NCBI RefSeq assembly: GCF_012641275.1
Contig: NZ_JABAIA010000003.1
Coordinates: 744,001 to 808,000, forward strand
Origin: Chitinophaga varians
Lineage (GTDB): Bacteria > Bacteroidota > Bacteroidia > Chitinophagales > Chitinophagaceae
Length of the DNA: 64,000 bases
Direction: 5' to 3'
Part shown: positions 51,752 through 59,422 of the stretch, piece after piece
How positions within the stretch are numbered: position 1 is the stretch's first letter
Layout: the number at the start of each line of letters is the position of its first letter
The notes under the pieces: model-generated
Told to the model about the DNA's origin: nothing
What the model saw: the letters and a program-made list of their open reading frames with translations, nothing else
Databases searched by the model: none
Made by a program: the position numbers and the translations under genes

Positions 51752-52471
51752 TCAGGGCAGCCTGGCCACCAGTTTTTCCGGCATAAGCCGTAACACCTGG
51801 TAGATCATCTTCCATTTAAATCCCGGTACAATGGTGAAACGTTTCCCTGCGTTGACCACCGAACCGGCAATGAAAGCCGGTTCCAGCATCAATGATTCCG
51901 GTAAAGACAGTCCTGCCGTCATTTTACTGCGGATATAACCTGCCACGATCACGTTGACGGTTACACGCCTGGCGAACAGGTGTTGCCTTAGCCCTGCGAG
52001 GTATTGTGTAAAGGCTGCTTTGGTGCTGCCGTAGATGAAATTGCTTTTCCTGCCGCGAACGCCGGAGAGGGAAGAGAGGCCTACGATCCTTTCCAGGCCT
52101 GTGTTGGTATTGTCCGTAGCGATGATATTCAGGATAGACACCGCTCCGCAATAATGCACCTGCATCATATTGAAACTGCCTTCCCAATCGTGCATGGCAA
52201 TGGTGTTGTCTTTCAGGTAACCGGCGGCGTACAGTACAATGTTGGGTTTGGCGGGCAGACTGTCGTAGAAGGCATGGTGACTGCTGAAGTCGGCCGCATC
52301 AAAATAGCGGACCGTTACCAGGTGGCCCGGAAGATGTTCCTGCTGCACAAATGACGCAAGAGCTGCCGTGCTGCGCGAAGCGGCCATTACGTGATAACCC
52401 CGGCTGACGTACATTTTGAGCGCTTCCTTTGCCACATCGGAATTGGCGCCCAGTATAAGGACTTGTTTCAT
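51752..52471 (-). CDS. Short-chain dehydrogenase/reductase
   Basis: The product of about 239 residues, read from 52471 (MKQVLILGANSDVAKEALKM), is an SDR: a cofactor loop GANSDVAKE, NIVLYAAGYLKD in place of the usual NNAG, the catalytic Ser in GLSSLSGVRGRKSNFIYGST and the YGSTKAAF Tyr-x-x-x-Lys motif. The C-terminal half is typical of membrane-associated SDRs with GFKWKMIYQVLRLMPEK. The substrate is unknown. The palindromic element at 52475-52579 begins three bases upstream of its start codon. Confidence 0.87.
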   Translation of the reverse strand: MKQVLILGANSDVAKEALKMYVSRGYHVMAASRSTAALASFVQQEHLPGHLVTVRYFDAADFSSHHAFYDSLPAKPNIVLYAAGYLKDNTIAMHDWEGSFNMMQVHYCGAVSILNIIATDNTNTGLERIVGLSSLSGVRGRKSNFIYGSTKAAFTQYLAGLRQHLFARRVTVNVIVAGYIRSKMTAGLSLPESLMLEPAFIAGSVVNAGKRFTIVPGFKWKMIYQVLRLMPEKLVARLP

Positions 52472-52474
52472 ATG

Positions 52475-52579
52475 TAATAAAAATGACAGGATTTTTCGCA
52501 GGAGGGTTAAAACGGACACAAAGTTCCTGTTTTTTGACGGTAAGTCAAAACGCCTGCGAAAAATCCTGTCATCTTATTA
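52475..52579. repeat. 105-bp palindromic element with 20-bp perfect terminal arms
   Basis: ATGACAGGATTTTTCGCAGG at 52483-52502 is the exact reverse complement of 52553-52572. The match extends outward as TAATAA/TTATTA with one extra base. A second nested palindrome, TTTTGAC (52532-52538) and GTCAAAA (52544-52550), sits inside. It fills the whole gap between the DinB stop and the SDR start. Confidence 0.9.
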
Positions 52580-52586
52580 ATGTCGC

Positions 52587-53075
52587 TTAGCGCTCATAGA
52601 AGGGCGCCGGCTCCAATCCCAGGGAGCGGTAATAAACGTATATCTGTCCGCGGTGGTGTATTTCATTATCGATAAAATACAGTACCAGGTTGATCACCAC
52701 GCCTTCGTACATGCCGAATGCTTTATCGGTTTCTAGGAAACGTTCTTCGGTGATCATCGGCCAGTATTCATTGATCAACCGGGTATTTTCGTCCCACATA
52801 TCAAGGATTTCCTGTTTGGTGGCAGGTTGATTTTTTTTAGCGATGGTATTCCAGTTGCGGGTGGCCGCGCCGGTCACGCCCATGCCGGAAACGTTGATCT
52901 GTTCCATGGCCAATGCTGCCACAGAGCGCATGCCGCCGATGGAGTAGTCAAAAAAGCGGTCTTCCGGAAAACCTTCCAGCAGGCGGCGGGTAAGGCGGCG
53001 GTGTCCCTGGTAGTGGTCCAGCAGATCGGCGCTGGAAATGGCTGTCAATGGTTTCGCGATGATAGTGTTTTCCAT
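52587..53075 (-). CDS. DinB-family protein
   Basis: The 162-residue protein is a four-helix DinB/YfiT-like protein. The metal-binding histidines are found in LLDHYQGHRRLTRRLLEG at the front and in YFIDNEIHHRGQIYVYYRSL near the end, and the pattern IGGMRSVAALAMEQI lies between them. Such proteins are metal-dependent thiol S-transferases or have no assigned role. It precedes the SDR gene on the same strand. Confidence 0.87.
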   Translation of the reverse strand: MENTIIAKPLTAISSADLLDHYQGHRRLTRRLLEGFPEDRFFDYSIGGMRSVAALAMEQINVSGMGVTGAATRNWNTIAKKNQPATKQEILDMWDENTRLINEYWPMITEERFLETDKAFGMYEGVVINLVLYFIDNEIHHRGQIYVYYRSLGLEPAPFYER

Positions 53076-53167
53076 ATGTCTGTTTTCTTTAGATGTTTAT
53101 AATGTTGATGGTCCAAAGATAACAGGGGGGTAGTGACAACCTTATGTCAGCAGGGTTGAAAAAAAGT

Positions 53168-54121
53168 TTATTCCGGGAAAGAAAGTACGGTCCGGCCGGT
53201 GTTCCGGCGGTTAGCCATGTCGCTGTGGGCGCGGGCTGCGTCGGTAAACGGATAGCTGTTGATCTGCGCCTGCAGCTGGCCGGTGGCGATCAGGTTTACC
53301 AGGTAATCGCTCCATTCCTGTCGCTGGGCAGGCGGAATATTATATACTGTTGACCCGACAATCCGGGCGGATTTCATGATGAGTTCCTGCGGATTAATGG
53401 AGGTGGGGTGCCCGGAGCTGTTGCCATAAACGATCAGTGTGCCATTAGCGGCCAGGACCGATAGCAGTTGAGCCGGTGTATCGCCGCCTGTCGCGTCCAG
53501 GATAAGATCTACGCCCTGCGGGCCGGCGATGTCTGTCAGTTGCCGGAGCCAGTCCGTATCACGGTAATTGATGGCATGGGTGGCGCCGAGGGAGCGGACA
53601 TATGCCTGTTTGGCTTCGCTGCCGGTAAGTGCGATAATCTGTGGCACTCCTTTGATCTTTGCCAGTTGTACGGCCTGGGAGCCTACGCCACCGGCGGCGG
53701 CAGTGATCACCACAGAGCGGTATCCGCTGGTTTGTTCCAGCAGGTGCTGCGCTGTCAGGGAATGGGTGAGCAGTCCGGCAGCCGGCGCTATCCGGTCTGG
53801 CAGCAGGGTGAGGCCTGCCGCGGGGATAGCGGTATAGGCAGCATATCCGGCAGGAGCGTAGCCTGTTACCCGTTGACCAGGTTGCAGGTGCTGTACTTCG
53901 GTACCAGTTTGGGCAATGGTACCGCTGACTTCCCCGGGCAATACGGCCGGGAATTGCGGGATAAAAGGGTATATGCCCTGGCGGACGAGGAGGTCGGCAT
54001 AATTTACGCCCACGGCCTGTACTTTCACGATCACTTCATGCGGGGCGGGAACAGGCATGGGCTGTTCAGTCACTTCCAGCACTTCTGGCGTGCCGTAAGC
54101 GTTAAGGGTAACTGCTTTCAT
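53168..54121 (-). CDS. MDR-family NADPH:quinone reductase-like oxidoreductase
   Basis: The product of about 317 residues, read from 54121 (MKAVTLNAYGTPEVLEVTEQ), is a zinc-free medium-chain dehydrogenase: VGVNYADLLVRQGIYP and VLPGEVSGTIAQTG in the GroES-like part, then the NADPH loop ITAAAGGVGSQAVQLAKI and LIVYGNSSGHPTSINPQEL in the Rossmann part. It resembles quinone oxidoreductases (Qor/CurA-like) and probably reduces a quinone or enone. It is a single-gene unit. Confidence 0.88.
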   Translation of the reverse strand: MKAVTLNAYGTPEVLEVTEQPMPVPAPHEVIVKVQAVGVNYADLLVRQGIYPFIPQFPAVLPGEVSGTIAQTGTEVQHLQPGQRVTGYAPAGYAAYTAIPAAGLTLLPDRIAPAAGLLTHSLTAQHLLEQTSGYRSVVITAAAGGVGSQAVQLAKIKGVPQIIALTGSEAKQAYVRSLGATHAINYRDTDWLRQLTDIAGPQGVDLILDATGGDTPAQLLSVLAANGTLIVYGNSSGHPTSINPQELIMKSARIVGSTVYNIPPAQRQEWSDYLVNLIATGQLQAQINSYPFTDAARAHSDMANRRNTGRTVLSFPE

Positions 54122-54261
54122 GAGATTTTGTTTAGATGATACAAAGATGGTGCATCGTGCCTGATGCCACACCATGTGTTTCATCCATGAAAGGGACTTG
54201 TTTTTTCGTCAGATTTTCTTTAGCGCCGTCCTTTTATGGTCCGGAGATCTGTTTTAGCGTG

Positions 54262-55131
54262 TTATCGGAGGCGTAGCCGCCAGGTGGCCTGCGTTTTGCC
54301 GCGCTGGCGCATTTTCTCCAGCATGGCCGGGTCGGTGTTTTTCATCAGATGATTAAAAGTGGTGAGCCGGCTGTAGTCTGTCCGGGCTTCTTTATCTATC
54401 TCAAAGCCTTCTTCATGGAAAAAAGCAGCGGCGGCGTCAAAATTATCAAACATATTGTCGTTGATGCGATGCTGGGCAAAAAAGCTGGTGAGCTGATCTT
54501 CCGTACCGGAGGCCTGGTCAGACTCGTAGTTGCGTTTTATATAGACGTCTGCCGTTATCCAATATCCGCCGCGTGCTTCCAGTGTTTTACGTATCAGGCT
54601 GCAAAGCAGGCTTTTTTCCTGTTGATCGAGGTACATGAGCAGGCCTTCGTTCACAATAGCGAGGGGGCCATCCGCGAAGCGGCTGATGACGGCCATGAAC
54701 TGCTGCTCATCGAGCGCGTTCAGCGGGAGGGTGTCCAGTTGGCCTTTGGCAGGCGGGAGGTGCTGCAGCAGATCGTGGAGGAACCGTTGTTTGGTAACGA
54801 TCAGATCGGGCAGGTCGGTATCGATATAATGTATGGGTTGTTGCTGTACAGCAGCCAGTCCCCGGAAAGAGAAGCCGGAAGACAGTTCAAGGATATTTTG
54901 GTGCGGTATTCCCTGTAGCAGCTGATCGATGCTGTGGTAGCGGTTTTCAAAATGCACCACCCGTCCCCAGTACCACGGTTCTTTTTTGTCGTAATCAGGG
55001 ACATAGGGCTCCGGTGCCAGCATCAGTTGTGCTGCTTCGCGGGCAAAAGGGATATCTGTCAACCCTTTCATCAGCAGTAATGCTTTGGCGGAGGGGCTGA
55101 TGGTGCTGTAATCACGTGGTTGTTTTTCCAT
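54262..55131 (-). CDS. LCM-type SAM-dependent methyltransferase
   Basis: The product of about 289 residues, read from 55131, belongs to the leucine carboxyl methyltransferase-like group (COG3315): SAKALLLMKGLTDIPFAREA at the start, NILELSSGFSFRGLAAVQQ as motif I, HYIDTDLPDLIVTKQRFLHD, and PLAIVNEGLLMYLDQQEKSL as the later motif. Many members methylate polyketides or other secondary metabolites, but no biosynthetic genes are nearby. It diverges from the SAM adenosyltransferase-like gene. Confidence 0.85.
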   Translation of the reverse strand: MEKQPRDYSTISPSAKALLLMKGLTDIPFAREAAQLMLAPEPYVPDYDKKEPWYWGRVVHFENRYHSIDQLLQGIPHQNILELSSGFSFRGLAAVQQQPIHYIDTDLPDLIVTKQRFLHDLLQHLPPAKGQLDTLPLNALDEQQFMAVISRFADGPLAIVNEGLLMYLDQQEKSLLCSLIRKTLEARGGYWITADVYIKRNYESDQASGTEDQLTSFFAQHRINDNMFDNFDAAAAFFHEEGFEIDKEARTDYSRLTTFNHLMKNTDPAMLEKMRQRGKTQATWRLRLR

Positions 55132-55236
55132 GGTCTGTCGGGTGAGCATTGAATTTACATCTTTTCAGTTGTCATGCTGATGCACCAGTTTGTCCCGAAA
55201 GCTATTAAATTTGTTTCGTATAAGCATGATCTCCCC

Positions 55237-56151
55237 ATGAAAAAAATCAATGTATATGGTCTGGCCCTGGTAGCGCTATCGCTGGCGCAGGCGGTACAGG
55301 CACAAAATAAGATCGTCGTGTTCCAGTCTGATTTCGGGTTAAAAGACGGCGCTGTTTCCGCTATGAAAGGCGTGGCCAACGGCGTATCCACCGATCTCAA
55401 ACTATACGACCTGACCCATGAGATACCGGCGTACAACATATGGGAAGCCGCTTTTCGCCTGGAGCAGACCGTGCCCTACTGGCCGGAAGGGACGGTTTTT
55501 GTGTCTGTCGTAGACCCCGGCGTGGGCACCAGCCGCAAGTCGGTCGTCCTGAAAACACGCAAGGGCCATTTTATCGTCACCCCCGATAACGGCACCCTGA
55601 CGCTGGTAGCAGCATCTGAGGGTGTTTCCGAACTGCGGGAGATCAACGAAGCGGTCAACCGCCGGAAAGGCTCCGGGAAGTCATACACCTTCCATGGCCG
55701 TGATGTATATGCCTATACCGCCGCCAGGCTGGCATCCGGCACTATCACCTTTGAGCAGGTTGGCCCGGTATTGCCCGCCAGCGTGGTGACGCTGCCGTTT
55801 CAAAAGGCCGTCCGCGAAGGACAGGTGGTAAAAGGCAATATCCCCATCCTGGATATTCAATACGGCAACGTGTGGACTAACATCGACGCCGTTTTGCTGG
55901 AAGAGCTGCGGCCCAAATACGGGGATATGATGGAAGTCACGTTTTACCACCATCAGCAGGCCGTGACCACCCTGCAGGCGCCTTACAGCGAGACTTTCGG
56001 CGCGGTGCCGGAAGGCAAGCCGCTCGCATATCTCAACAGCCTGATGCAGCTGTCTTTTGCGCTGAATATGGGCAACCTCGCAGCGGCATACCATATCGGC
56101 AGCGGCAGCGACTGGAGCGTAGCGGTGAAACTGCTTCCTAAACGGAATTAA
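55237..56151 (+). CDS. SAM hydroxide adenosyltransferase-like protein with a signal peptide
   Basis: The product of about 304 residues belongs to the DUF62/chlorinase-fluorinase-like family, which hydrolyses S-adenosylmethionine to adenosine and methionine. The motif VSVVDPGVGTSRKSVVL carries the Asp and Arg, and SYTFHGRDVYAYTAARLASG the His, of the expected Asp-Arg-His triad; FIVTPDNGTLTLV is also conserved. Unusually, the N-terminus is a clear signal peptide (GLALVALSLAQAVQAQ), which predicts export away from the cytosolic SAM pool. It is followed by rluF after 27 bases and may be co-transcribed. Confidence 0.88.
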   Translation: MKKINVYGLALVALSLAQAVQAQNKIVVFQSDFGLKDGAVSAMKGVANGVSTDLKLYDLTHEIPAYNIWEAAFRLEQTVPYWPEGTVFVSVVDPGVGTSRKSVVLKTRKGHFIVTPDNGTLTLVAASEGVSELREINEAVNRRKGSGKSYTFHGRDVYAYTAARLASGTITFEQVGPVLPASVVTLPFQKAVREGQVVKGNIPILDIQYGNVWTNIDAVLLEELRPKYGDMMEVTFYHHQQAVTTLQAPYSETFGAVPEGKPLAYLNSLMQLSFALNMGNLAAAYHIGSGSDWSVAVKLLPKRN

Positions 56152-56178
56152 ATCCTTTTAAGTAATTTGCGTCCCATT

Positions 56179-56922
56179 ATGGATATCAGTATCAACAAAT
56201 ACATCAGTGAGACCGGCTTCTGCAGCCGGCGGGAGGCTGATAAATATATAGAACAGGGCCGCGTTACCATCAATGATAACATCGCGTCCAAAGGCAACCG
56301 TGTGAAGGCCGGCGATGTGGTGGAAGTTGACGGAGAGCCGCTGAAGAAGAAAAAAACGACCGTATATATCGCGCTGAATAAACCAAAAGGCATCACCTGC
56401 ACCACCGACCTGAAAGATAAAACCAATATCATCGACTTTATGAACTTCCCGTCAAGGATATTCCCTATCGGCCGGCTGGACAAGCTCTCCGAAGGATTGA
56501 TCTTCCTGACGAACGACGGTGATATCGTGAATAAAATCCTTCGCGCCGGTAATCAGCATGAAAAAGAATACATCGTGTCCGTTGATAAGCCCGTCACCAT
56601 GGAGTTTATCAAAGCTATGCGCAACGGCGTGAAGATACTGGGCACCGTTACGCAGAAGTGTTTCGTGCAGCAGGAGGGGACAGACAGGTTCCGTATTATC
56701 CTCACCCAGGGCCTTAACCGCCAGATCCGCCGCATGTGCGAAGTGCTGGGGTATAAGGTAGTCACCCTGAAACGGACGCGTATCATGAATATGACGCTGA
56801 AAGATCTGGCACCCGGCAAATGGCGTTATTTCACCAGGGAAGAAATCACCAGTATCAACGCCATGGTGGCTTCCAGCAGTAAAACTGCCCCCGGTGACAA
56901 CAGCGGCGGAATGGACGAATAG
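56179..56922 (+). CDS. rluF: 23S rRNA pseudouridine synthase RluF
   Basis: RluF converts U2604 (and in some species U2605) of 23S rRNA to pseudouridine. The 247-residue protein has an S4 RNA-binding domain (NKYISETGFCSRREADKYIE, residues 6-25) and the catalytic motif FPIGRLDKLSEGLIFLT with nucleophile Asp101. RIILTQGLNRQIRRMCEVLG and KRTRIMNMTLKDLAPGKWR are the signature stretches of the RluF/RluB/RsuA group. A TTG at 56167 is a less likely start. Confidence 0.9.
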   Translation: MDISINKYISETGFCSRREADKYIEQGRVTINDNIASKGNRVKAGDVVEVDGEPLKKKKTTVYIALNKPKGITCTTDLKDKTNIIDFMNFPSRIFPIGRLDKLSEGLIFLTNDGDIVNKILRAGNQHEKEYIVSVDKPVTMEFIKAMRNGVKILGTVTQKCFVQQEGTDRFRIILTQGLNRQIRRMCEVLGYKVVTLKRTRIMNMTLKDLAPGKWRYFTREEITSINAMVASSSKTAPGDNSGGMDE

Positions 56923-56964
56923 CGTATATGCTATCGCGTTAGTTGAAATTTTTTTTGCTGAAAA

Positions 56965-56995
56965 TTTGGAAGTGAAGAATTAATTCCTATTTTTG
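56965..56995 (+). promoter_or_regulatory. Consensus Bacteroidota promoter of tRNA-Lys
   Basis: TTTG at 56965-56968, exactly 19 bases, then TATTTTTG at 56988-56995 is a perfect TTTG-N19-TAnnTTTG promoter. The tRNA begins 20 bases downstream. Confidence 0.85.
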
Positions 56996-57014
56996 CACCC
57001 GCTTTACAGTAAAA

Positions 57015-57087
57015 GATTCCGTAGCTCAGTTGGTAGAGCAATACACTTTTAATGTATGGGCCCTGGGTTCGAGTCCCAGCGGGATCA
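57015..57087 (+). tRNA. tRNA-Lys (anticodon UUU)
   Basis: The cloverleaf is complete. The acceptor stem is GATTCCG (57015-57021) with CGGGATC (57080-57086), the anticodon stem is ATACA with TGTAT around the loop CTTTTAA (anticodon TTT), and the T arm carries GGTTCGAGTCC. The discriminator base is A at 57087 and CCA is not encoded. The recombinase gene runs through it on the opposite strand. Confidence 0.95.
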
Positions 57088-58630
57088 CCTCCTGGGACAA
57101 GTCTAAATCTTCTGGACTTGTCCCATTTTTTTTTCGGCTGAAAGCCTCATCCAGATCGTATAAGAGCATTGCTGCTGAATTTAATTTTGTGGTTCGATAT
57201 TGCAAACCGTCAAAAGTGAGTTTTTGCGGATACATCGAACCAATGATCTTTCTTTTAATGGCAATAGAGCCAGCTTCAAAAATGGAATCCAGACTGCATA
57301 TGGTATAAACAGCCTTCTGAAGGACTGATTCGATATTGGATAGTTTGTCCGGCAACGAGTGGAGTTTTGCTTCCAGGACCGTTATCTGTTTTTCTGCTTC
57401 AGTTTTACCTATTCTAAAGTCTGTTATCTCGATTTCTCTGCCAAAAAGCAGCCTCCTAGCTTCTGATACCTGATCGTTCAGTTTCTCAATTTCTTTTAGA
57501 ATACTATTACGGTCATGGTTATCTGCTTTATATTTATCAGAAATAGCCTTAACAATTAATCGTTTGTAAATGTCGCGCATAAATCCCCGGGGGACATACC
57601 TCTTAATTTCCTTTATAAAGAGGTTGTTTACTTCCTCCGCCCTATGCCTAAAGCCGCAGGAAGAAGTGCAATGATAATAGTGGTAGCGAAATTTACGTCC
57701 TTTACTTGCACTTGCCGTCAACGTCTTACCGCATTTAGGACAAAGCAAGTAGCCTCTAAGGGGATAATTCTCATCTACAACAATTTGTGTCCGCTGTTTC
57801 CTTTTACGGCCATCAAGGACATCCTGCACCTGATAAAAAAGGAACTCAGTGATTAAGGGGGGGTGTTTGCCAACAACATACATCGACTCCTCGCCCTTAT
57901 AAGCAGGAACGAAAATCTTACCACAGTATATAGGATTTCGTATCATTGCCCAGAAATTATTTTTACTGGTCTTTAACCCTTTCTGGCCAGCCAATCTGTA
58001 AACTTGTTCTGTATTAAAAGTTCCTTTGGCCAGCGTCTCAAATATCCACCTTACGATGCTTGCTTCTGGCTCAAAGATCTCAATAAACTTTTCATATTTT
58101 TGTTTGCTACCATGTCGATCTGTTCCTGGTATTTCTTTACTCTTATTTATGTATCCGCGTGGCGCTATTCCCATCCATTTCCCATCCTTCTTTGCACGTC
58201 TCATGCAGTTAAAGACGTTTAATGCCCTCCGATCATTTTCGACTTCAGGAGTTGCTAAATAGAATGCGAGCATCATTTTGCTTTCGGGGATACTCATGTC
58301 AAGTGGTTGCGTAACGGCTTGAGGTTCTATTCCCAAACGACGCAAAGTGGCAATCATCCCATACGCATCTGCTGTATTTCTGGAAAAACGATCCCATTTA
58401 GTAAATAATATAAATCGTGGCCGTCTGTATAACTTCCGTTGTTCAGTTAGCCACGCAGACCACTTGGGCCGTTTAAAAGTCTTCGCTGAATGATCTTCGT
58501 GAATGATTTTGCGAATGGTCAAGTTGTTTCGCTCACAATATGAGGATAAAGCAGTCTCTTGTTCCCAAGGCGAATATCCATCGACTTGATCATCGGTAGA
58601 GACACGAATGTATAAGTCAACCTCTGTCAT
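57026..58630 (-). CDS. Large serine recombinase of the integrated island
   Basis: The product of about 534 residues, read from 58630, is a site-specific integrase. It has a resolvase-type catalytic domain (YIRVSTDDQVDGYSPWEQE with the catalytic Ser near residue 11, and FTKWDRFSRNTADAYGMI), a Recombinase domain with APRGYINKSKEIPG, a zinc ribbon (LLCPKCGKTLTASASKG, then HCTSSCGF) and a coiled-coil segment. Its last 20 codons (IPLGLEPRAHTLKVYCSTN) are the antisense of the tRNA-Lys gene, ending at 57026. This marks the tRNA as the attachment site and the gene as the left edge of the element. Confidence 0.92.
   Translation of the reverse strand: MTEVDLYIRVSTDDQVDGYSPWEQETALSSYCERNNLTIRKIIHEDHSAKTFKRPKWSAWLTEQRKLYRRPRFILFTKWDRFSRNTADAYGMIATLRRLGIEPQAVTQPLDMSIPESKMMLAFYLATPEVENDRRALNVFNCMRRAKKDGKWMGIAPRGYINKSKEIPGTDRHGSKQKYEKFIEIFEPEASIVRWIFETLAKGTFNTEQVYRLAGQKGLKTSKNNFWAMIRNPIYCGKIFVPAYKGEESMYVVGKHPPLITEFLFYQVQDVLDGRKRKQRTQIVVDENYPLRGYLLCPKCGKTLTASASKGRKFRYHYYHCTSSCGFRHRAEEVNNLFIKEIKRYVPRGFMRDIYKRLIVKAISDKYKADNHDRNSILKEIEKLNDQVSEARRLLFGREIEITDFRIGKTEAEKQITVLEAKLHSLPDKLSNIESVLQKAVYTICSLDSIFEAGSIAIKRKIIGSMYPQKLTFDGLQYRTTKLNSAAMLLYDLDEAFSRKKNGTSPEDLDLSQEVIPLGLEPRAHTLKVYCSTN
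57048..57092. other. Probable attachment site at the 3' half of tRNA-Lys
   Basis: The island boundary must lie within the stretch shared by the tRNA 3' half and the recombinase 3' end. The GC-to-AT shift begins directly after it. The matching second copy of the att core would lie outside the window. Confidence 0.5.
57093..57134. terminator. Terminator downstream of tRNA-Lys, inside the recombinase frame
   Basis: TGGGACAAGTC (57093-57103) pairs perfectly with GACTTGTCCCA (57115-57125) over an 11-base loop, followed by nine T residues. It ends tRNA transcription but lies within the 3' part of the recombinase coding frame on the other strand. Confidence 0.8.
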
Positions 58631-58667
58631 TAAAGGTACCATGTTTGGAATTTATTCTTTGTTGTAA

Positions 58668-59036
58668 TCAATTCGGACAAATTTTGAATTGAAAATCAGT
58701 CCACTTCAAAAAAAAAACACTTAGAATTGATTCATTAATCGCCAAGGGGATGATTTTTTCACCAGAAAGGATTCCCTTTATTTTTTTCATTTCACCGATG
58801 TCCCTGGAAATCCTACTCCATTCAGTGAATATTAGGAGGTCAATCGCTCCTGGTGTTAATCTAATACCAATTATGTAGTCATTCCAAAAACTGCTGTCAG
58901 ACTTGCCTGCACCCGAATCATACAGTATTTTTCTAATTGTAATATTGTGCTTTACGCAATATTCTTCAACCAGTGCTTTTTGTATTGCAAATTGGGAGTC
59001 ACTTTGACCTCTCAGATATATATCAGCTTTTTTCAT
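58668..59036 (-). CDS. Truncated, degenerate recombinase-like protein (resolvase domain only)
   Basis: The product of about 122 residues, read from 59036 (MKKADIYLRGQSDSQFAIQK), aligns with the first 115 residues of the neighbouring recombinase: HNITIRKILYDSGAGKSDSS against its NNLTIRKIIHEDHSAKT, and LLIFTEWSRISRDIGEMKKI against its FTKWDRFSRNTADAYGMI. The motif RVSTDDQ of the active enzyme reads RGQSDSQ, so the catalytic Ser is missing or displaced. The DNA-binding and zinc parts are absent. It may be an accessory or inhibitory subunit, or a decaying paralogue. It overlaps the small gene upstream by 14 bases. Confidence 0.7.
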   Translation of the reverse strand: MKKADIYLRGQSDSQFAIQKALVEEYCVKHNITIRKILYDSGAGKSDSSFWNDYIIGIRLTPGAIDLLIFTEWSRISRDIGEMKKIKGILSGEKIIPLAINESILSVFFLKWTDFQFKICPN

Positions 59037-59262
59037 CACTAAAGTTTTGAGTAATAAATAAATCAACTACAAGAAGCATTAAAGAGAGTATTTCTTCTGC
59101 CTCTTGCGGTGTTATTACGATGCCTTCTTTTTTGTAGGCATCAATGATCTCAGCCTGCGTCACTTTGTCCATATGCCACTTCCAGTTAAATAATAATAGC
59201 ATGGCTATCTGACCATCCGAGATGTCAGTTAACCGCTTCGCTTTTTTCCATGAAAAAATCAT
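59023..59262 (-). CDS. Small protein of the recombinase cluster
   Basis: This 79-residue protein has no recognised domain. The second half, ITPQEAEEILSLMLLVVDLF, is helical and acidic, preceded by VTQAEIIDAYKKEGIV. I believe similar small proteins are often encoded just upstream of serine recombinases in Bacteroidota mobile elements, but I cannot show it here. It overlaps the degenerate recombinase gene by 14 bases, so the two are co-translated. Confidence 0.6.
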   Translation of the reverse strand: MIFSWKKAKRLTDISDGQIAMLLLFNWKWHMDKVTQAEIIDAYKKEGIVITPQEAEEILSLMLLVVDLFITQNFSDEKS

Positions 59263-59422
59263 GAAAAGACCATTAGCTAAATTATATGTAAATGAAATGG
59301 TATATGTACACCAGGAATACAGGTGTATGATGCGGGATGGTGTTAGCTTTTACTTGTTACACATATGGTGTATAAATCGAAGTTGGAATTCAATAGTTGA
59401 AGGTATATGATTGGAAACTGTA

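Noticed and set aside
52475..52579. A complete insertion sequence
   Set aside because: There is no transposase frame in 105 bases and no clear target-site duplication; a non-autonomous element or a regulatory palindrome remains possible.
53468..54139. A 223-codon plus-strand frame opposite the MDR dehydrogenase gene
   Set aside because: It is antisense to the conserved cofactor-binding part and has low-complexity composition.
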